64,000 bases of DNA. Origin: Ligula intestinalis. Taxonomy: Eukaryota; Platyhelminthes; Cestoda; Diphyllobothriidea; Diphyllobothriidae. The stretch covers positions 36,882,812 through 36,946,811 of the forward strand of contig JAYGXS010000004.1 in NCBI GenBank assembly GCA_036362985.1. Reading direction: 5' to 3'. Made by a program: the position numbers and the translations under genes. The notes under the pieces are model-generated. The model was not told the DNA's origin and made no database searches. It saw only the letters and a list, made by a program, of their open reading frames with translations. Below are positions 11,833 to 24,197 of this stretch, piece after piece (the stretch's first letter is position 1; each line of letters starts with the position of its first letter).

Positions 11833-14800
11833 CGGTATTTGATCAAGACCATGCCTGCAGGCAGTACACTTGCTGGCTTCTCGCTGACAAGCATAATTTT
11901 GAATGATTACTTACTAATTGATTAAACCAAATCGACCATCCTGTAGATAAGAAAAGAGTCTCCTACGTTTTGTGACCCAAAAATGCCCAATACTTTATAT
12001 GAAGTAATGACGTCATAGAGCCGTGTGCAAACGAGGTCAATAACATTGTGTCGTAAACTTGAGATGATCAGAGATCCGTTTTGAGCTTTTATACTTTTAG
12101 TCGGCTGGACAAACCAGAAAGTAATGTTTTTTTGCCATCGTTTCGATGACGATTCGGCCATCCCTTGCCTTAAAGCATGCATTTTGTAAATTCCGCAAAC
12201 CTATTTTTGGAAGTCCAGCAATGTTATGGAGAATTGTCGGCGCGTTTAGGCCAGGTAAATGCTGCGTGCGGTCCGCAGACCACCGCAGTCAATGCACAAC
12301 TCTTATCCTAAATGAGGAAGCGAATATATTTCATATATTTATGCAGAACTTCCTTTGTTAGACCGACATGTTACGTTGCAACTTGTTTGTTTATTTCTCA
12401 AATATCCCGAAAAATGCGCAAAGGAATAATTTATATGCAGTGCTGGTGAAATATGTTCAGTTCTTGATACGAAAAACAACTTATTTTGACTCCGTAGAAG
12501 GAAGTAGCATGTTTATCTACCCTGTTGTATTCACCGAACGGAATACACTTAAGCCAAACTCTGTTGACAGCAAAAGATAGAAATATGCTATACAAACTGC
12601 AGAAATTAGTCTATTCTCAATCCTCCGACGTTGAAGATCTCGATTCTCTAATAATATTCTTTGTGGAAAAACTATGTCTGGCTAAAATTTTGGTCGAACT
12701 GAGTTCTCTTTTCTACGTTTTTGGAAATTGGCAGGTATGACATAGTGAACGTAATTGAATCTCAGCCGGCTTCCCTGTGATGTAAATCGTGTTAAGCAAT
12801 GATATTTTGCGTTTCTTTTAGCTGTATTTTGGGAAGCGAATAAATACATCTAACACGCTGCGGAGGTCTTGAGCATTCATATTGGTATCACAAATGATCA
12901 AATCATCAAATTTGTATGCAATGGAACACAGGATCAGTTTGATATAAGGTTTGGCTATGGTATATTGGTAAAATTAGGCCAAAACTACCAAATAAACTCC
13001 ATTGTATTTTGTTCCGCTGAAATGCAGTAACTTTCAGGCGTGTTTGTGCTCAAAGCAGACTGATCAATCGTATCTGTGTTCGGTAGATTTCGATAAAACT
13101 CGATTTTATGAAGGTTTCATGTCTGAGAAATGGTGATACAAAAAGTTTGGTGATTAAAATCCATATTGAATATGGTTCTTATTCAATATACCTTATACGT
13201 ATCATTATTCCTAACTGACTAGCATGCAATGCCTACTATGTTACCCCCAGTTGTCTAAGTCATGAGGAAAGACAGTACCTTGCAACCATGCGTTGCTCAT
13301 TGCATTTCAGATACTGTAGCAGACTAGCAGTTAACAAAGGGTACTACGTTGCGACATAAAGTCATGGCAGAAACTTGGGTTATCATTTAGATATCGTTGC
13401 TTTGACTTTGTAACTTTCCATACTAACAGCCTAGGTATTTGCTTTAGCCTATAAGCTTTTCATTTAAGTAACTCTTAGGAGCGGCCACGTTCTTCTGTCT
13501 GTTTGCAGGCATCCGAGTAGTAATTTCTAACCAGTCGTGATGGACTTAAATCTGACCGTTTTTATAGCGAGAAACGCCCTGAAGAGAAATTTCTCAGTAT
13601 CACCCAAGTCTCTCTTTGTCCTCCCGCATCTTCCAGCCAATAGTATGAATCTGGTTGCCAACCACTAAGGAACATGCACGCAGTTACTGAAAAAGACAAA
13701 CAGACCGTCTACGCGAACTACACGCAATCTGCTTTCCACAGCGTGTAAGACATTTTAGGTACTGTTTGCAGACTGTGACTCTTCTTTGTTCAACGGGCGC
13801 TAGAGTTTCGCATGTGAATTCCGAAGAAATTATTCCCACGTAGGGACCTCCTCGTAGCAATCAAACTTATCCTTTAGTTCGTATTGGATGCAACACAGAC
13901 AACGGCATAGTCAAAAAACATGTCATAGCGTAAAAATGCACAACCACGATTACAAGAGTGTTCCTAAGGTGCAGTCGCACAGAATTATCGCCTAACATTG
14001 ACAAATTTCCTTATAAGGACAACCTTTTTGTAAACAGGTGACGGCCAATGAAATTAACGGTGGTGATATTATTCATTTTGATTACTTAACGACGTTTTTT
14101 ATCAGTATCCATACCACAGTTTGTAATAAAACCCACAAGCCATCCACTAATATGGTAAAATTTGTTTTGAGCTGCAACACTTTGTACACTTTAGCGTGCC
14201 AACTAATCACATTGTATCTTATATATGACGTGACCCTAGTTCCTTAATATACGTCTGCCCGGTCGTCCGTGAAAACTATCGCTGGTGGAATTAACTGCAA
14301 AATTTTTATGCATCTTCTCCTTGATATGCATCGCGGTTGAGAGGCAGAACATGGCATACTCAATGCATGTTTTCTACTTTATCTGTAGAAGACTACATCT
14401 TCCTGGAACTTTCTGTTCTAAGTTGCTGTTAGAGGCTGTGTAACAATGAGATACCCCTAGTACTTGAATTAATTATTCAAGTAGCTCTTCAGAACAAAAT
14501 TTTGTTGAGCGTACACTTTCGGTAAATTTCCGATAGAATCCGAAAAGTCATGAAAATAAAATTCTTGTTCCAGTGATCGCATCTTCGTTTTCTGACTCTA
14601 ACAGTAGGTACGGCTCCAAAGAATTGGACAGTTGTATCAAATTTTAATAGTCAAAATGTCTTTCTCGAGCGGATACTTTTAATAAAACTTGCTTCTTCCA
14701 AACAAAAACCTGGAGGTGGTTTTTGCACAAATTTATTAGACTATTTCATACATATATATAGTCAACATCAAGAGATTTTTGGCCATTTTGCAATCCTATT

Positions 14801-15260
14801 ATCGATTGTGCTAATCTTTTAAAATTGCAAGCACAGTTATTTGTAAAACAGCGTTTGTGCATGCCTTGACTATTCCAAAAGGTTCTGGTGAGCCATCCAT
14901 ATTCAAAAATCTCAGCCACTTTGACTAATTTATTCATGTAGAGTGATCAAATAGTAGCGATTGTATGCATCTTCGCATACATGGGGGAATGTGTTTGATG
15001 ATTTTATCTTATCTTAAATAAGTTTTGCCTTTTATTATTTGAAAGCAACAGCTTTTTTCATTAAATTTGGTCAAGACTAGCCAGAAATAGCCGGTTTTTA
15101 GTTTTTTATGGATAGATTTTTAGGCTGGAGCCAGCTCTTCCCGAGTTGCAAGACCCCTGCCACATACTTTTTCAGAAGGTGACTGAAGAGGATACTTTCT
15201 CGCTTTTTATAAACGCGTTCAGTCAACTTAAGTTAAATTTCATGTCCATACTTTTCTCTG
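11833..15260. other. Intergenic; no gene recognised
   Basis: No exon of a known family was recognised. A possible exon-like ORF at 12571-12737, bounded by GACAG and GTATGA, has no recognisable product and does not continue the B56 frame. A 13412-13440 stretch matches the start of the hammerhead-bearing repeat at 24.94 kb (shared AACAGCCTAGGT). A short piece at about 14555-14600 matches PLE terminal-repeat sequence (TTCTTGTTCCAGTGATCGCA). AATAAA occurs at about 12838 and could serve the B56 transcript. Confidence 0.4.
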
Positions 15261-15499
15261 TCACAAATTAATGGATCTTTGTCCAAATTTGGGGTGACTT
15301 TTGATGTGCCCAACCTGTCTGCTCTTCACTATTGGTCTTGCAATTTTGTATCCGATTGAGCGGTAGTTTGTTAACAACGTTGGCCGAAATTTTCGTGAAA
15401 ACTGGCAGCATCTTGTGAGCACCATGCGTTTTTAGAGTTAAGGCGAAAGAGACTGCCCTGCACATGCGAAAGTCCTTTGAAAAGAGGTCGACTCGATTA

Positions 15500-16535
15500 C
15501 TTGGACAATGCTTTGATTCGCCTGACGTTTCGACAGCCGTCGCAGATTCATCATCAGAGACATTAGCCGAAAACGGTAGCAATAACGGGTAATACATGCA
15601 CAGGAGTTTGCAGTATTTATAAGATACAGTCATTGCTGCAAACATAAAGCAACAATTAACGTTAATTGCCTTCTCGCGCGTGGATTGTTTGTTGGACGGC
15701 ATGCGGGCTCTGACCTGTTGAACTTTCATCACGCGTCGTGGACTCGGGCGTGATGATTGCTCGGCCAGCTGGCCCTCCGGTGTTGACGTAGGATGACGCA
15801 GTGATCTGTCCGTTCCCCAAGTGATGACTTGCTTTGGCCAAATTGAGTCTCAGCACCGAATATGGATTGAGCAAATCGTTGCACTTGCTTATGGATTGAT
15901 GGCCCATGAACCCTGACTCAAGTAATTCTCGGCTCACCCGATTGTTAACTCTTGCGAAAATTTGGACCTCAGCAAATTTGAATGCATGGCCAAGTCTCGT
16001 TGAATGAGCCGCAACTTGACAATTGGCATTATTTGGCCGCACTGCTGCCACGAGTTCGGCAATTCGCGTCTCAAGAAGTCTGCCGGTCTCTCCGACATAG
16101 TTGCTTTGAAGCAACTGTACCAGATCCTGTAGACGACTCTACATGTTTCTTGCCGCGACAGTGGATCTTTCGGCTTCATGATCTGACGCCTTATGATTGC
16201 CTTCGGCCTATGTACGACTCCAACTCCAAGTGGTGTGAGGAGGCAGCTGACAGCCCCCGAGACGTTTTTTACGTACGGGATCGCTCGCCAAATTTTGGGT
16301 TAAGTGCGATTTTGTTGGACATCTAGTTTGCGCAAACACCGGTTGATGAAGTTGCGCGGGTAGCTATTTTCTCCGAACACCCGTTGAAGATATTGTACTT
16401 CGGCAACTTTGTCCTTTGGTTCGGTGCAGTGTGCCTCAACACGCCAATATAGCGTCCTTACGAAACTGCGTTTGTGGCTGATTGTTGTTGTTATCCTGTA
16501 CTTGCATCGTGTTTGTCGTTTTCCTGAATACTTTA
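15500..16535 (-). mobile_element. Penelope-like element, decayed: connector and GIY-YIG domain with terminal repeat
   Basis: Read on the minus strand, the segment gives PLE connector residues (LLTPLGVGVVHRP, KDPLSRQET), then a frameshift, then a GIY-YIG core ([42 protein letters not shown]). Past the domain the sequence enters a terminal-repeat-like region with a TATAAATACTGC box near 15608-15620 (minus). Scattered stops and frameshifts mean it is a relic. It belongs to a different subfamily from the copies at 10.4 and 54.2 kb, which have KYIG(Q)TQRQL instead of NYVGETGRLL. Confidence 0.85.
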
Positions 16536-16559
16536 GTCTTGATGCCTAAAGACTAAAGT

Positions 16560-17000
16560 GTAATGATTTTCCCAATCCATATTCGATGCTGATACCCAAA
16601 TTGGCCAAAGCAAGTCGCCACTTGGAGAACGGACAGACCACCGTATCATTTAACGTCAAAACCGGAGGGCCAGATGGCCGAGCAATCATCACGCCCGAGT
16701 CCACCACGCCCGCATGCCGTCCAACAAACAATTCATGCGCGAGCAGGCAATTAACGTTAATTCGTGCTGTATTTTTGCAGTAATTACTGTATCTTATAAA
16801 TACTGCGAACTCCTGTGCATGGATTACCAGTTTTTGCTACCATTTTCTGCTAATGTCTCTGATGATGAATCTGCAACGGCTGTCGAAGCGTCAAGTGAAT
16901 CAAAGCATTGTCCCAGCGATCGAGTCGTCTTCTTCTCAAGTACTTCCTGGGAGTCGCATGTTCGCTCCTATTCGCAAAAAGTCCTTTGGATACCTTTCGA
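16560..17000 (+). repeat. Inverted copy of PLE 3'/terminal sequence facing the 15.5-16.5 kb copy
   Basis: Plus-strand sequence here matches the reverse complement of about 15.5-15.9 kb: shared blocks include AATCCATATTCG, GGCCGAGCAATCATCACGCC, TCTTATAAATACTGCGAACT and TCTCTGATGATGAATCTGC. The join near 16530-16556 carries a short palindrome (CTTTAGTCTT ... AAGACTAAAG). Confidence 0.8.
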
Positions 17001-17389
17001 CACACTCGGTTCAGCCATCTATGCTTGGAGGAAACAAAGACGATAAATTTTCGCATCTGGGGTCACAAAATTCAGATGTACACACTCAAATCTTAAGTGT
17101 CTCATTAAATTTATATTTAATCTCTAGTCTTCCACCTTGTTTCTGTCAAATCGTTGTCCGTTTAACGAGTACCGACCGAAAGATAAGTCCTTAGCTCGAC
17201 GAATACCATTTGATATATCGTTTCCCACATAGGCTTAATTTCCTCTCGCATCAGAACATTAAAGTGTCTGAGAAGAAATGGTTTCGGCAACGCATTAGGC
17301 AAATATGTAAATAAAGCAACATTTAAAGTGCCTACAAATGATCATACAATTCCATTGAACCAATCGTTAATTATTCGTGGCCTCGGTGG

Positions 17390-18170
17390 TATTCTAATCC
17401 ACATTGTCCTGACGTTTCGGATTCCGTCGGGAATCCTTAATCATAGGTACTGGTACCATAGGCATAGTCATGCGCAAATAGGGATGAAACGTGCACAGAT
17501 TGCACGGTATTTATAGTTCATAGTGGTCATCTGCGTGCGTACGATAATTATTCCTTTCTGTAGCCACCGCTTGGGTCTTAATCGGTGCGGCACTGACCTG
17601 ACACTTTGCGTTCGACTCATTAATGGCCGTGATTTCCTCGTCCGTGTCGCATGCGGGCTTAGTAATTGCGCTATAATTATGCTCGTTTTCGTCCGAGTTG
17701 TTGTTGCTAAGCCCGGCCCTTCCCGCGCGACGGATCTTCTCAGTACATCGTACGGGAAAGGCAAATCGCTGCGCTTGTTGATGGAATGGGGGCCTGAGAA
17801 CCATGGCTCGAGCTGCTCGCGGCTCACGCGGTTGTCACCTATTGCGAGGATTTCGGCCTTGTCAAACTTGTAAATATGGCCGGGGGCCGTCGAGTGAGCT
17901 GCAACTTGGGAGTTGGTTTCCGTCTTCCTCACCACCGCTACTTGCTCGGCCAGTCGCGTCCGGATTAATCTCCCGGTTTCTCCGACGTAGTTGCTTTGTC
18001 CACAACTGCAACAGATCCGGAAAACGACGCCAACCATTTTCTGCCATGGCAGTAGGTTTTTCGGTGTCATGACCCGGCGCCTGATCGTTCCTTCTGGCCT
18101 GTGCGCAACTTAATTCCAAGTGAGATGAGTTCCCATATTGCGTACTGAGACATTGCCTGGGCAAGAGCAT
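17390..18170 (-). mobile_element. Penelope-like element, 5'-truncated: GIY-YIG domain and 3' terminal repeat
   Basis: A continuous minus-strand frame (18070 to 17468) reads LLPWQKMVGVVFRICCSCGQ, NYVGETGRLIRTRLAEQVA, AAHSTAPGHIYKFDKAEI and NRVSREQLEPWFSGPHSINK, a GIY-YIG domain of the NYVGETG subfamily. The frame then runs through the 3' terminal repeat, with a TATAAATACCGTGC box at about 17504-17517 (minus) and the hairpin GGATTCC/GGAATCC followed by GAAACGTCAGG. The RT is absent. Confidence 0.88.
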
Positions 18171-18570
18171 CAGTCATGCGGGAAAGGCCGGGCTTAGCTA
18201 CAACAACTCGGACGATAACGAGCATAATTGTCGCGCAATTACCAAGCCCGCATGTGACACGGACGAGGAAATCATGGCCATTAATGAGTCGAACGCAAAG
18301 TTTCAGGCCAGTACCGCACCAATTAAGACTCAAGCGGTGGCTACCGAAGTGAATAATTATCGTACGCACGCAGGTGACCACTATGAACTATAAATACCGT
18401 GCAATCTGTGCACGCTTCAACCCTATCTGCGCAGGACTATGACTATGATACCATCACCTATGATCAAGGATTCCCGGCGGAATCCGAAACGTCAGGACAA
18501 TAAAACTTTTGTTCCAGTGGTCGCATCCTCTTCTTCTGAACTACTTCCAGGAACTCGCATATTCACCTCT
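18170..18570 (+). repeat. PLE terminal repeat in inverted orientation to the adjacent PLE body
   Basis: This stretch is closely similar to the reverse complement of 17.40-17.75 kb: shared AAGCCCGCATGTGACACGGA, AATTAAGACTCAAGCGGTGG, TATAAATACCGTGCAATCTG (18389 on) and the GGATTCC-CGGC-GGAATCC hairpin. It is also similar to the terminal repeat at 48.0-48.4 kb. Confidence 0.85.
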
Positions 18571-18659
18571 ATTGGCAAATATGCGTGAGCTGGAACGGTC
18601 AATAATTCAAACTGCTCAAAAGTAGAAGATGCAGTTGCTGGAACAATAAGTTTATTTGT

Positions 18660-19070
18660 CTGACTTTTTGGATTCTATCCCAACTAACCCCCGAATAGGG
18701 AGATACATGCACAGATTACGCAGTATTTATAGTTCGCAGCGGCATCGCGACCGCATGCGCATTATAATTAGCAGCTACCGTAATCATCGCTAGGGATCGT
18801 AATGAGTGTGATGATAGTTTGGCAGTCCGCTTCTGCGTTATTAATCGCCACAATTTCGTCATCTATGTTGGATGTGAGCTTGACAATTTCGCAACATTTA
18901 TGTTCCTGTCATCGCAACAATTATGCTCGTTGTCGTCCGAGTTGTTGTTACTGGACCCGACCCTCCCCAAGTGAGTGATTCTTCTGCTCAACCAAATTCT
19001 CAATAAGGAATATGGGCACAGAAGGTCAGTGCGCTCGTTGATTGACTGCGGGCCTAATTCCTAGATCTTG
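18660..19070 (-). repeat. Further degenerate PLE terminal repeat
   Basis: It shares the block ATACATGCACAGATT.CG.AGTATTTATAGTTC and the GCTCGTTGTCGTCCGAGTTGTTGTT stretch (in part) with the neighbouring terminal repeats, at lower identity and in minus orientation. No coding sequence remains. Confidence 0.65.
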
Positions 19071-19079
19071 CCTATTCTC

Positions 19080-22000
19080 TTCTATCGATAATTTACACTG
19101 CGTTTGTACCTTAGATCTATATTTCAGTCTCGGTGAACGACTCTTCGATAGATACTTTTATCTCCCTTACATTGAATACACTCTGTTGTGGGCTATTAGC
19201 CCGAAGACTTTCTAAATGGCTCTCGAACTAAGCAGCCACAGATTTTGTATGCAATTTTATAATGCTTTCCCTAACAAGCCATTTGTATTAACTTGAATTT
19301 CGGTTTTTTAGCAAGAATTTCGTTATTACCGGCCATTTATCGTTAAATATCAATTGGACTCTTTTGCAATAATCTTTTCTTCCGAACAAATAACAATATA
19401 AAAACCTGCTACCATCTCGAAGATGGCATCTTTCTGGATAAAAATTTAAAAATAGTAATTCTATTTCATATTCGCACTAATGCGAAGGAAACGTTAACAT
19501 GAATACTTCATATAGTTTGGGCGTCTGAACATTGGCACATTTATTTTGGGATTACGTAGAGTGCCACACTCTCCACATGTTGCCACTTATTTTCAAACTA
19601 AATGTTCTACTTGTTGCACGCAGTCGCAGTTTAGAATTAATCCGTTTGTGTTCAATTCTTCCTATAACCAGGAAAAACAAGACTTTCCTGCATCCCAAAA
19701 TGCGCTTAGCTACAAATTTGAGATCAACTTTAAGATATATGTCGATTTCATACTTTTACTTTTTTCTTAACTTTACCACTAGCAACCGGCTTCACTTGCA
19801 TTGAAGGAGAGGATGATTCCGTCAACAGTGAGTCGTCCAAGGAAACCTCCGCTCATCAGTTAAAATGTCACTACTTGTCATTCCTTAAATTCACTTCCAT
19901 TCACCGTCGGCGAAACTGAGCCGCCTAATGAATGGCCTAATTCCTTCTCTTTTCTGCCATGACATTGTTCATTTAGTTGATTGATAGCGAACAGTAAATT
20001 GTATTGAAAAAATGTGTCTGTTGCCAAACGCTGTGAAAGCTTTTTCAAGCACTCCTTTCATAAAGGGGAACATACCTCATCGGGGATTGTTCTATGTACA
20101 CGTCCTTTTTTCTAATATTTTTGTATTAACTAAATTGAGCTTAGAGCTGTGCACGTGAATATTATACATATGTTTTATGCTGTATTTAGACATTCACATT
20201 GTTTTTTTTCAACAATCATGACCGATCAGATAAAGTTATTTTTCTGCCATTGGTTTACTGTCACTTAAATCTGTCTTTTAGGGAAAATCGATGAAGAGGA
20301 AATTAGACCAAATCTGGGTTTGCGTAAAACTGGTTCAGGGCTACCACTTATTCTGAAATTTACATCTTAGTCTTCCTTATTGTTGGGATTTCTTTTTGTA
20401 TTTCTGGGTAATTATGCTACGGCCGAGAAGTGGCCAGCCCCGAAATTTCAATGACAATTCATTTCAAAGGCGATCTACTGCTGCAGAATAATTTGTTATA
20501 GTATATTTTTATACTTTATTGGTTCTCATCATGCTCACAATAAGGACATTAGCAAAAGGCTCAAACACCTACTTCGCCGATGTTACGGCCACGATATAAG
20601 TCCCCGCTATATAGCTTGCCACTATATGTTATTAGCAGAAACAATATAACATGTAGTTTAGGAGACACGCAATTTCTGCAAGAGCATGCTGTCAAAAAGC
20701 GTTGAATATGCCTATGACTGCATTTGATCTGCAATGTCGCACAAAACCTATAAGCTCTACTTGTCAAATATGAAGCCATATCAGTAAGGCTTCCGCAGAT
20801 CTGCGAAGGAATATTTCTCCGCTCTGCGAACGACTTTTATTGCATGTTCGCTATTTGCATGTGATCAGGGCTGTCCAACTTTGCACGCAAATATTCGGTG
20901 CGCGTTCACCGCTGTCAAACTCAAACGACACAGAAGTTAATTTTTAAAACGACCTCTGCTGATTGCAAAATAAGGCTGAACTGGAACTTTTCGTACGCTG
21001 ACAGTACACATTTTCAGTAACGCTGAACATCTGGGATACGAGAACAATGTTCAAACAGAAAATAAGGGTCAACTCACAATAACCAGTTAGCAAAATGTTC
21101 CCCATAGCTAACAGATGCTTCTGCCTTTTCGACTTTTTGATATTTAAACAGTGAAAATGCTTGAAAATCTCCGAATTAATGTTAGTTAAAGTCCACAGCT
21201 CAAAAGTCGGTATGACGATTAGTCACTTGCAAAATTTATATTATTTCGGAACACGACAACTAGGGATTTTTATGGTTTAGGCAGCATAAAATTCTTGGGG
21301 GCTCAGCCTACTTGGTTATACCGCCAAACGGACAAATGCCAGAAAAAATATTTTGACAGCATAGTAGAAAGCGTCTTCATCAAAATCCCAGAATTCACTT
21401 TGGTCCTGAGTCAGTTTGTAGGCCATTCGGAAATATGTGAAAACTTCAGGTTTTGAGGCCCCGAACTTATTACTAGCGATCAAATTTTACGTTTGTGTGT
21501 TAAGCGCCGGGTACCGTTCTCACATATAGGAATATATCACTACTTTCAGTCAGTATTTGGAAAGGGCTTTCCCTTTTGAGCTGCTGTTATATCAGTTTGG
21601 GTATTTCTTTCGTCAAAGCAGATATATAGGAAATGTCTGCTTTCTTGTCTTAGAATACATATTGCTAGGAAAATAAGAAAAAACTTTGAAGCAGCTAGGG
21701 CTCATGTTAATATATCGTACAGACTTTACTCTTATTGACTAGTTTCTGTTAACTTCCACCTTAAATAGATAAATGGGAATCAGGTTTGAGATGAGGCTGA
21801 CTTCTTGATGAACCTACGCAACAGCGCCGTTCGAGGGACTGAGTAATGGTGTAGGCTTTAGATCCTGACAATACTAGGCAGTAATCGGTTGGTACCAGAT
21901 CGTGGTATGGAATTTATTTTAGGATGCTTTGATATAGGCACATACCGCACCAGAGTTAAAAGTTAAACTACTGCTCGACCATCGCTGCCAATCGGTTATA

Positions 22001-22685
22001 AAATGTGTTCCACAGAAAACAGTACGCAAGGATGGGGATTTGAGTGTGAATTAAGTAATGGTGATAGATGGATTGCGGAGCATCTGGGGCATTTTCTCCT
22101 CCTCTCACAAATCAGCCCTATGTCAGAACAGCGTCAATAAGACTGAAGGCGGCCACAGGTGGCTGGTGCGGCGTGAACTTAAAAACTAGTTGTGCTACCC
22201 AATATCATGGTCTATGAATATATGAGCTTTGCCGATCTGTAAAAGGAACAATTAAGTTCCGCTTTGCCCTGAAGTTCACATTTAGAGCCCGCGCATGTAT
22301 GCACATAGTGACTAGGAAGATAGGATGGACTGGATTCGACAGAGCAAAGGGAGACCGGAATGGTAGTTTCTGGCTTGTTAGCCGTCATCAGTAAGTTATA
22401 TCAAATCTCAAGTGTTGAAACCACAAGATTCAAACCTTGGTCTGTATACAAAAACCGAAATGTTACACAAGACGAAGGGCCAACAGTTAAATCCCTCAAT
22501 GGAATAGGAATGCACATAGAGGCCACATATCAATGTGCGCACATCATCTGAACGTTTAATTGCATACTATTGAAACATTTTAGTGCCCTCGATTTCTCAT
22601 AACTGTTGAATCCGAATATTGAAAGGCGTTTTCGAGTCACTTTAAAGGATATATGAATTTTTGATGAGGGGCAGTGGAAATGTCA
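19080..22685. other. No gene or family recognised
   Basis: AT-rich non-coding sequence. Only short ORFs without recognisable domains. A minus-oriented remnant of the 24-kb SINE family occurs at about 22350-22400 (TTTCTGGCTTGTTAGCCGTC), near a short stretch at 22170-22185 (GGTGCGGCGTGAAC) that recurs at about 29090. Confidence 0.4.
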
Positions 22686-22689
22686 CAAA

Positions 22690-23915
22690 AATAGTGCTGT
22701 TGCCATTAGCCAGCGGCAACTTCTGGGGCTGGAGTCTGGATATATCCTTGTCACATGGTGAACCAACACGGCGTTGTTCGGCAGCCATCTCAGCGATTTC
22801 TATCCCGAGAGTGAGTTATAAATGAGCAAGAGGGGACCTAGACAATGCGTCAGCCACTTCATTGCATGACCCACTGACGTGGCGGATGTCTGAGTTGAAC
22901 TGAAAAATGTAGTCCAACTGGCGAATCTCCCGTGGATTCACTTTGTCTGAGTTGAACTTCATGGCGAAGGACAGCAGCTTGTGACCAGAGAAGACAGTGA
23001 AGTCTCTTCCTTCAAGAAAGTGCCGGAAGTGTTTAACAGCCAGGTAGACAGCCAGGAGCTCTCATCCAAATATACTGAAGAGCGATTCGGCAGGTTTTAA
23101 CTTTTAGAGAAGACAGCTAGAAGTTGGGTCTGGCCTGCAAGATGCTGCTGGAGAACGGCACCAATGCGACAGGGGAAACATGAATCATGAGTGATATGGG
23201 AGTATCACGGACTGGGCGCGTCAAGAGGATGGCATCGGCTAGGGCAGCCTTGACCTTGTCGATAGCAGCGTGGGCATTTGCAGACAACTCGAACGAACCT
23301 TTGAGCCCCGAACGGAGGTCTGTGAGCTACTAAATGGTGTCAGTTAGTGAAAAATCAGCGATAGAAATTCCACATGCCCAAAATCGCTGGAGTTGACGCT
23401 TGAAAGGAGGCGGGGAATCACGAATGTACACAATCTTGGAAAACAGCGGACGGATACCGTTAGTATCAACCAGGTGTCCGAAAAACGCAATAGCAAGAAC
23501 GCCAAAAACACACTTGGACGGCTTGCAGACATTGCTAAATTGTTGAAGTCGGTCAAACACCGCTACAAGATGCTCCATGTGCTCTTCGGTGGTGGAACTA
23601 GCAACCAAAACGTCGTCAATGTAGACATAGACAAAATGGAGACCGCGAAGCAATGTCTACAAACATCTGGAACATTTGAGAAGCGTTCCGGAGTCCGATC
23701 GGCGTGGACAGGGTTGTGACGGCCGTCTTCGAAACGTCATCTGGAGCTACGGGGATAAGATAGAAGGCGCGGACCAGATCAACCTTCGAGAAAACAAACT
23801 TTCCGAATAAGGCATGGGCAAAGTCTTGAAGAGATGGAGCGGAATAGGGGTCTATGATGGTGAAATTGTTTAAACTCTTGCAGTTACTGCAGAGACATGA
23901 GACTAGGATGGTCAT
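22690..23915 (-). mobile_element. Ty3/Gypsy LTR-retrotransposon pol fragment (RT, degenerate RNase H)
   Basis: Minus-strand frames give classic Gypsy RT blocks: FSKVDLVRAFYLIPVAPDD (first catalytic Asp), GLRNASQMFQMF, then after a one-base frameshift near 23650 GLHFVYVYIDDVLVASST (YIDD at about 23612-23623), EEHMEHL, KCVFG and GHLVDTNGIRP. Downstream (22.69-23.33 kb) the RNase H region is recognisable only in pieces and has several stops. A short internal deletion precedes GLRNA, where GLFEF-type residues are missing. No gag, integrase or LTR was identified, so this is an isolated dead fragment. Confidence 0.85.
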
Positions 23916-24068
23916 TTTTAGCTCATTAACTGCTGTAAGACTGATAAGTCACACCGATTCACTGTGTCCCTTCGTTGTAGTACATCAAGACTTGATCAAC
24001 ATTTTAGGCTGATTTTAGCTAACAAAAAAACTATATTTAGATGAGCATTTCTGGCAAACACAAGGAAG

Positions 24069-24111
24069 ACTGAAATGGCCATTTCTGGCTCATTAACCGT
24101 CATCAGCCAGT
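24069..24111 (-). ncRNA. Hammerhead-like fold at the start of a SINE copy
   Basis: On the minus strand: stem I strand ACUGG, core CUGAUGA (24100-24106), a hairpin C-GGUU-AAUG-AGCC-A, GAAA (24082-24085), short stem III (AU/AU, loop GGCC), the NUH triplet AUU, then UCAGU closing stem I with five pairs (one G-U). The 10.1-11.1 position, normally G-C, is C and A, so activity is uncertain. Degenerate copies of the same block occur at 22385 (minus), 23940 (minus), 24200 (plus) and 27735 (plus). Confidence 0.4.
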
Positions 24112-24197
24112 TTTACCCAAGCCCAAGTAGTACCCCATCCGAAACTCGAACCTGTAATTAGTTGGCCGAAATGCTCACGCTCTAACGTTGGGTATGA

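Noticed and set aside
12571..12737. Exon-like ORF bounded by GACAG and GTATGA
   Set aside because: No recognisable protein, and the required phase does not match the B56 exon ending at 11826.
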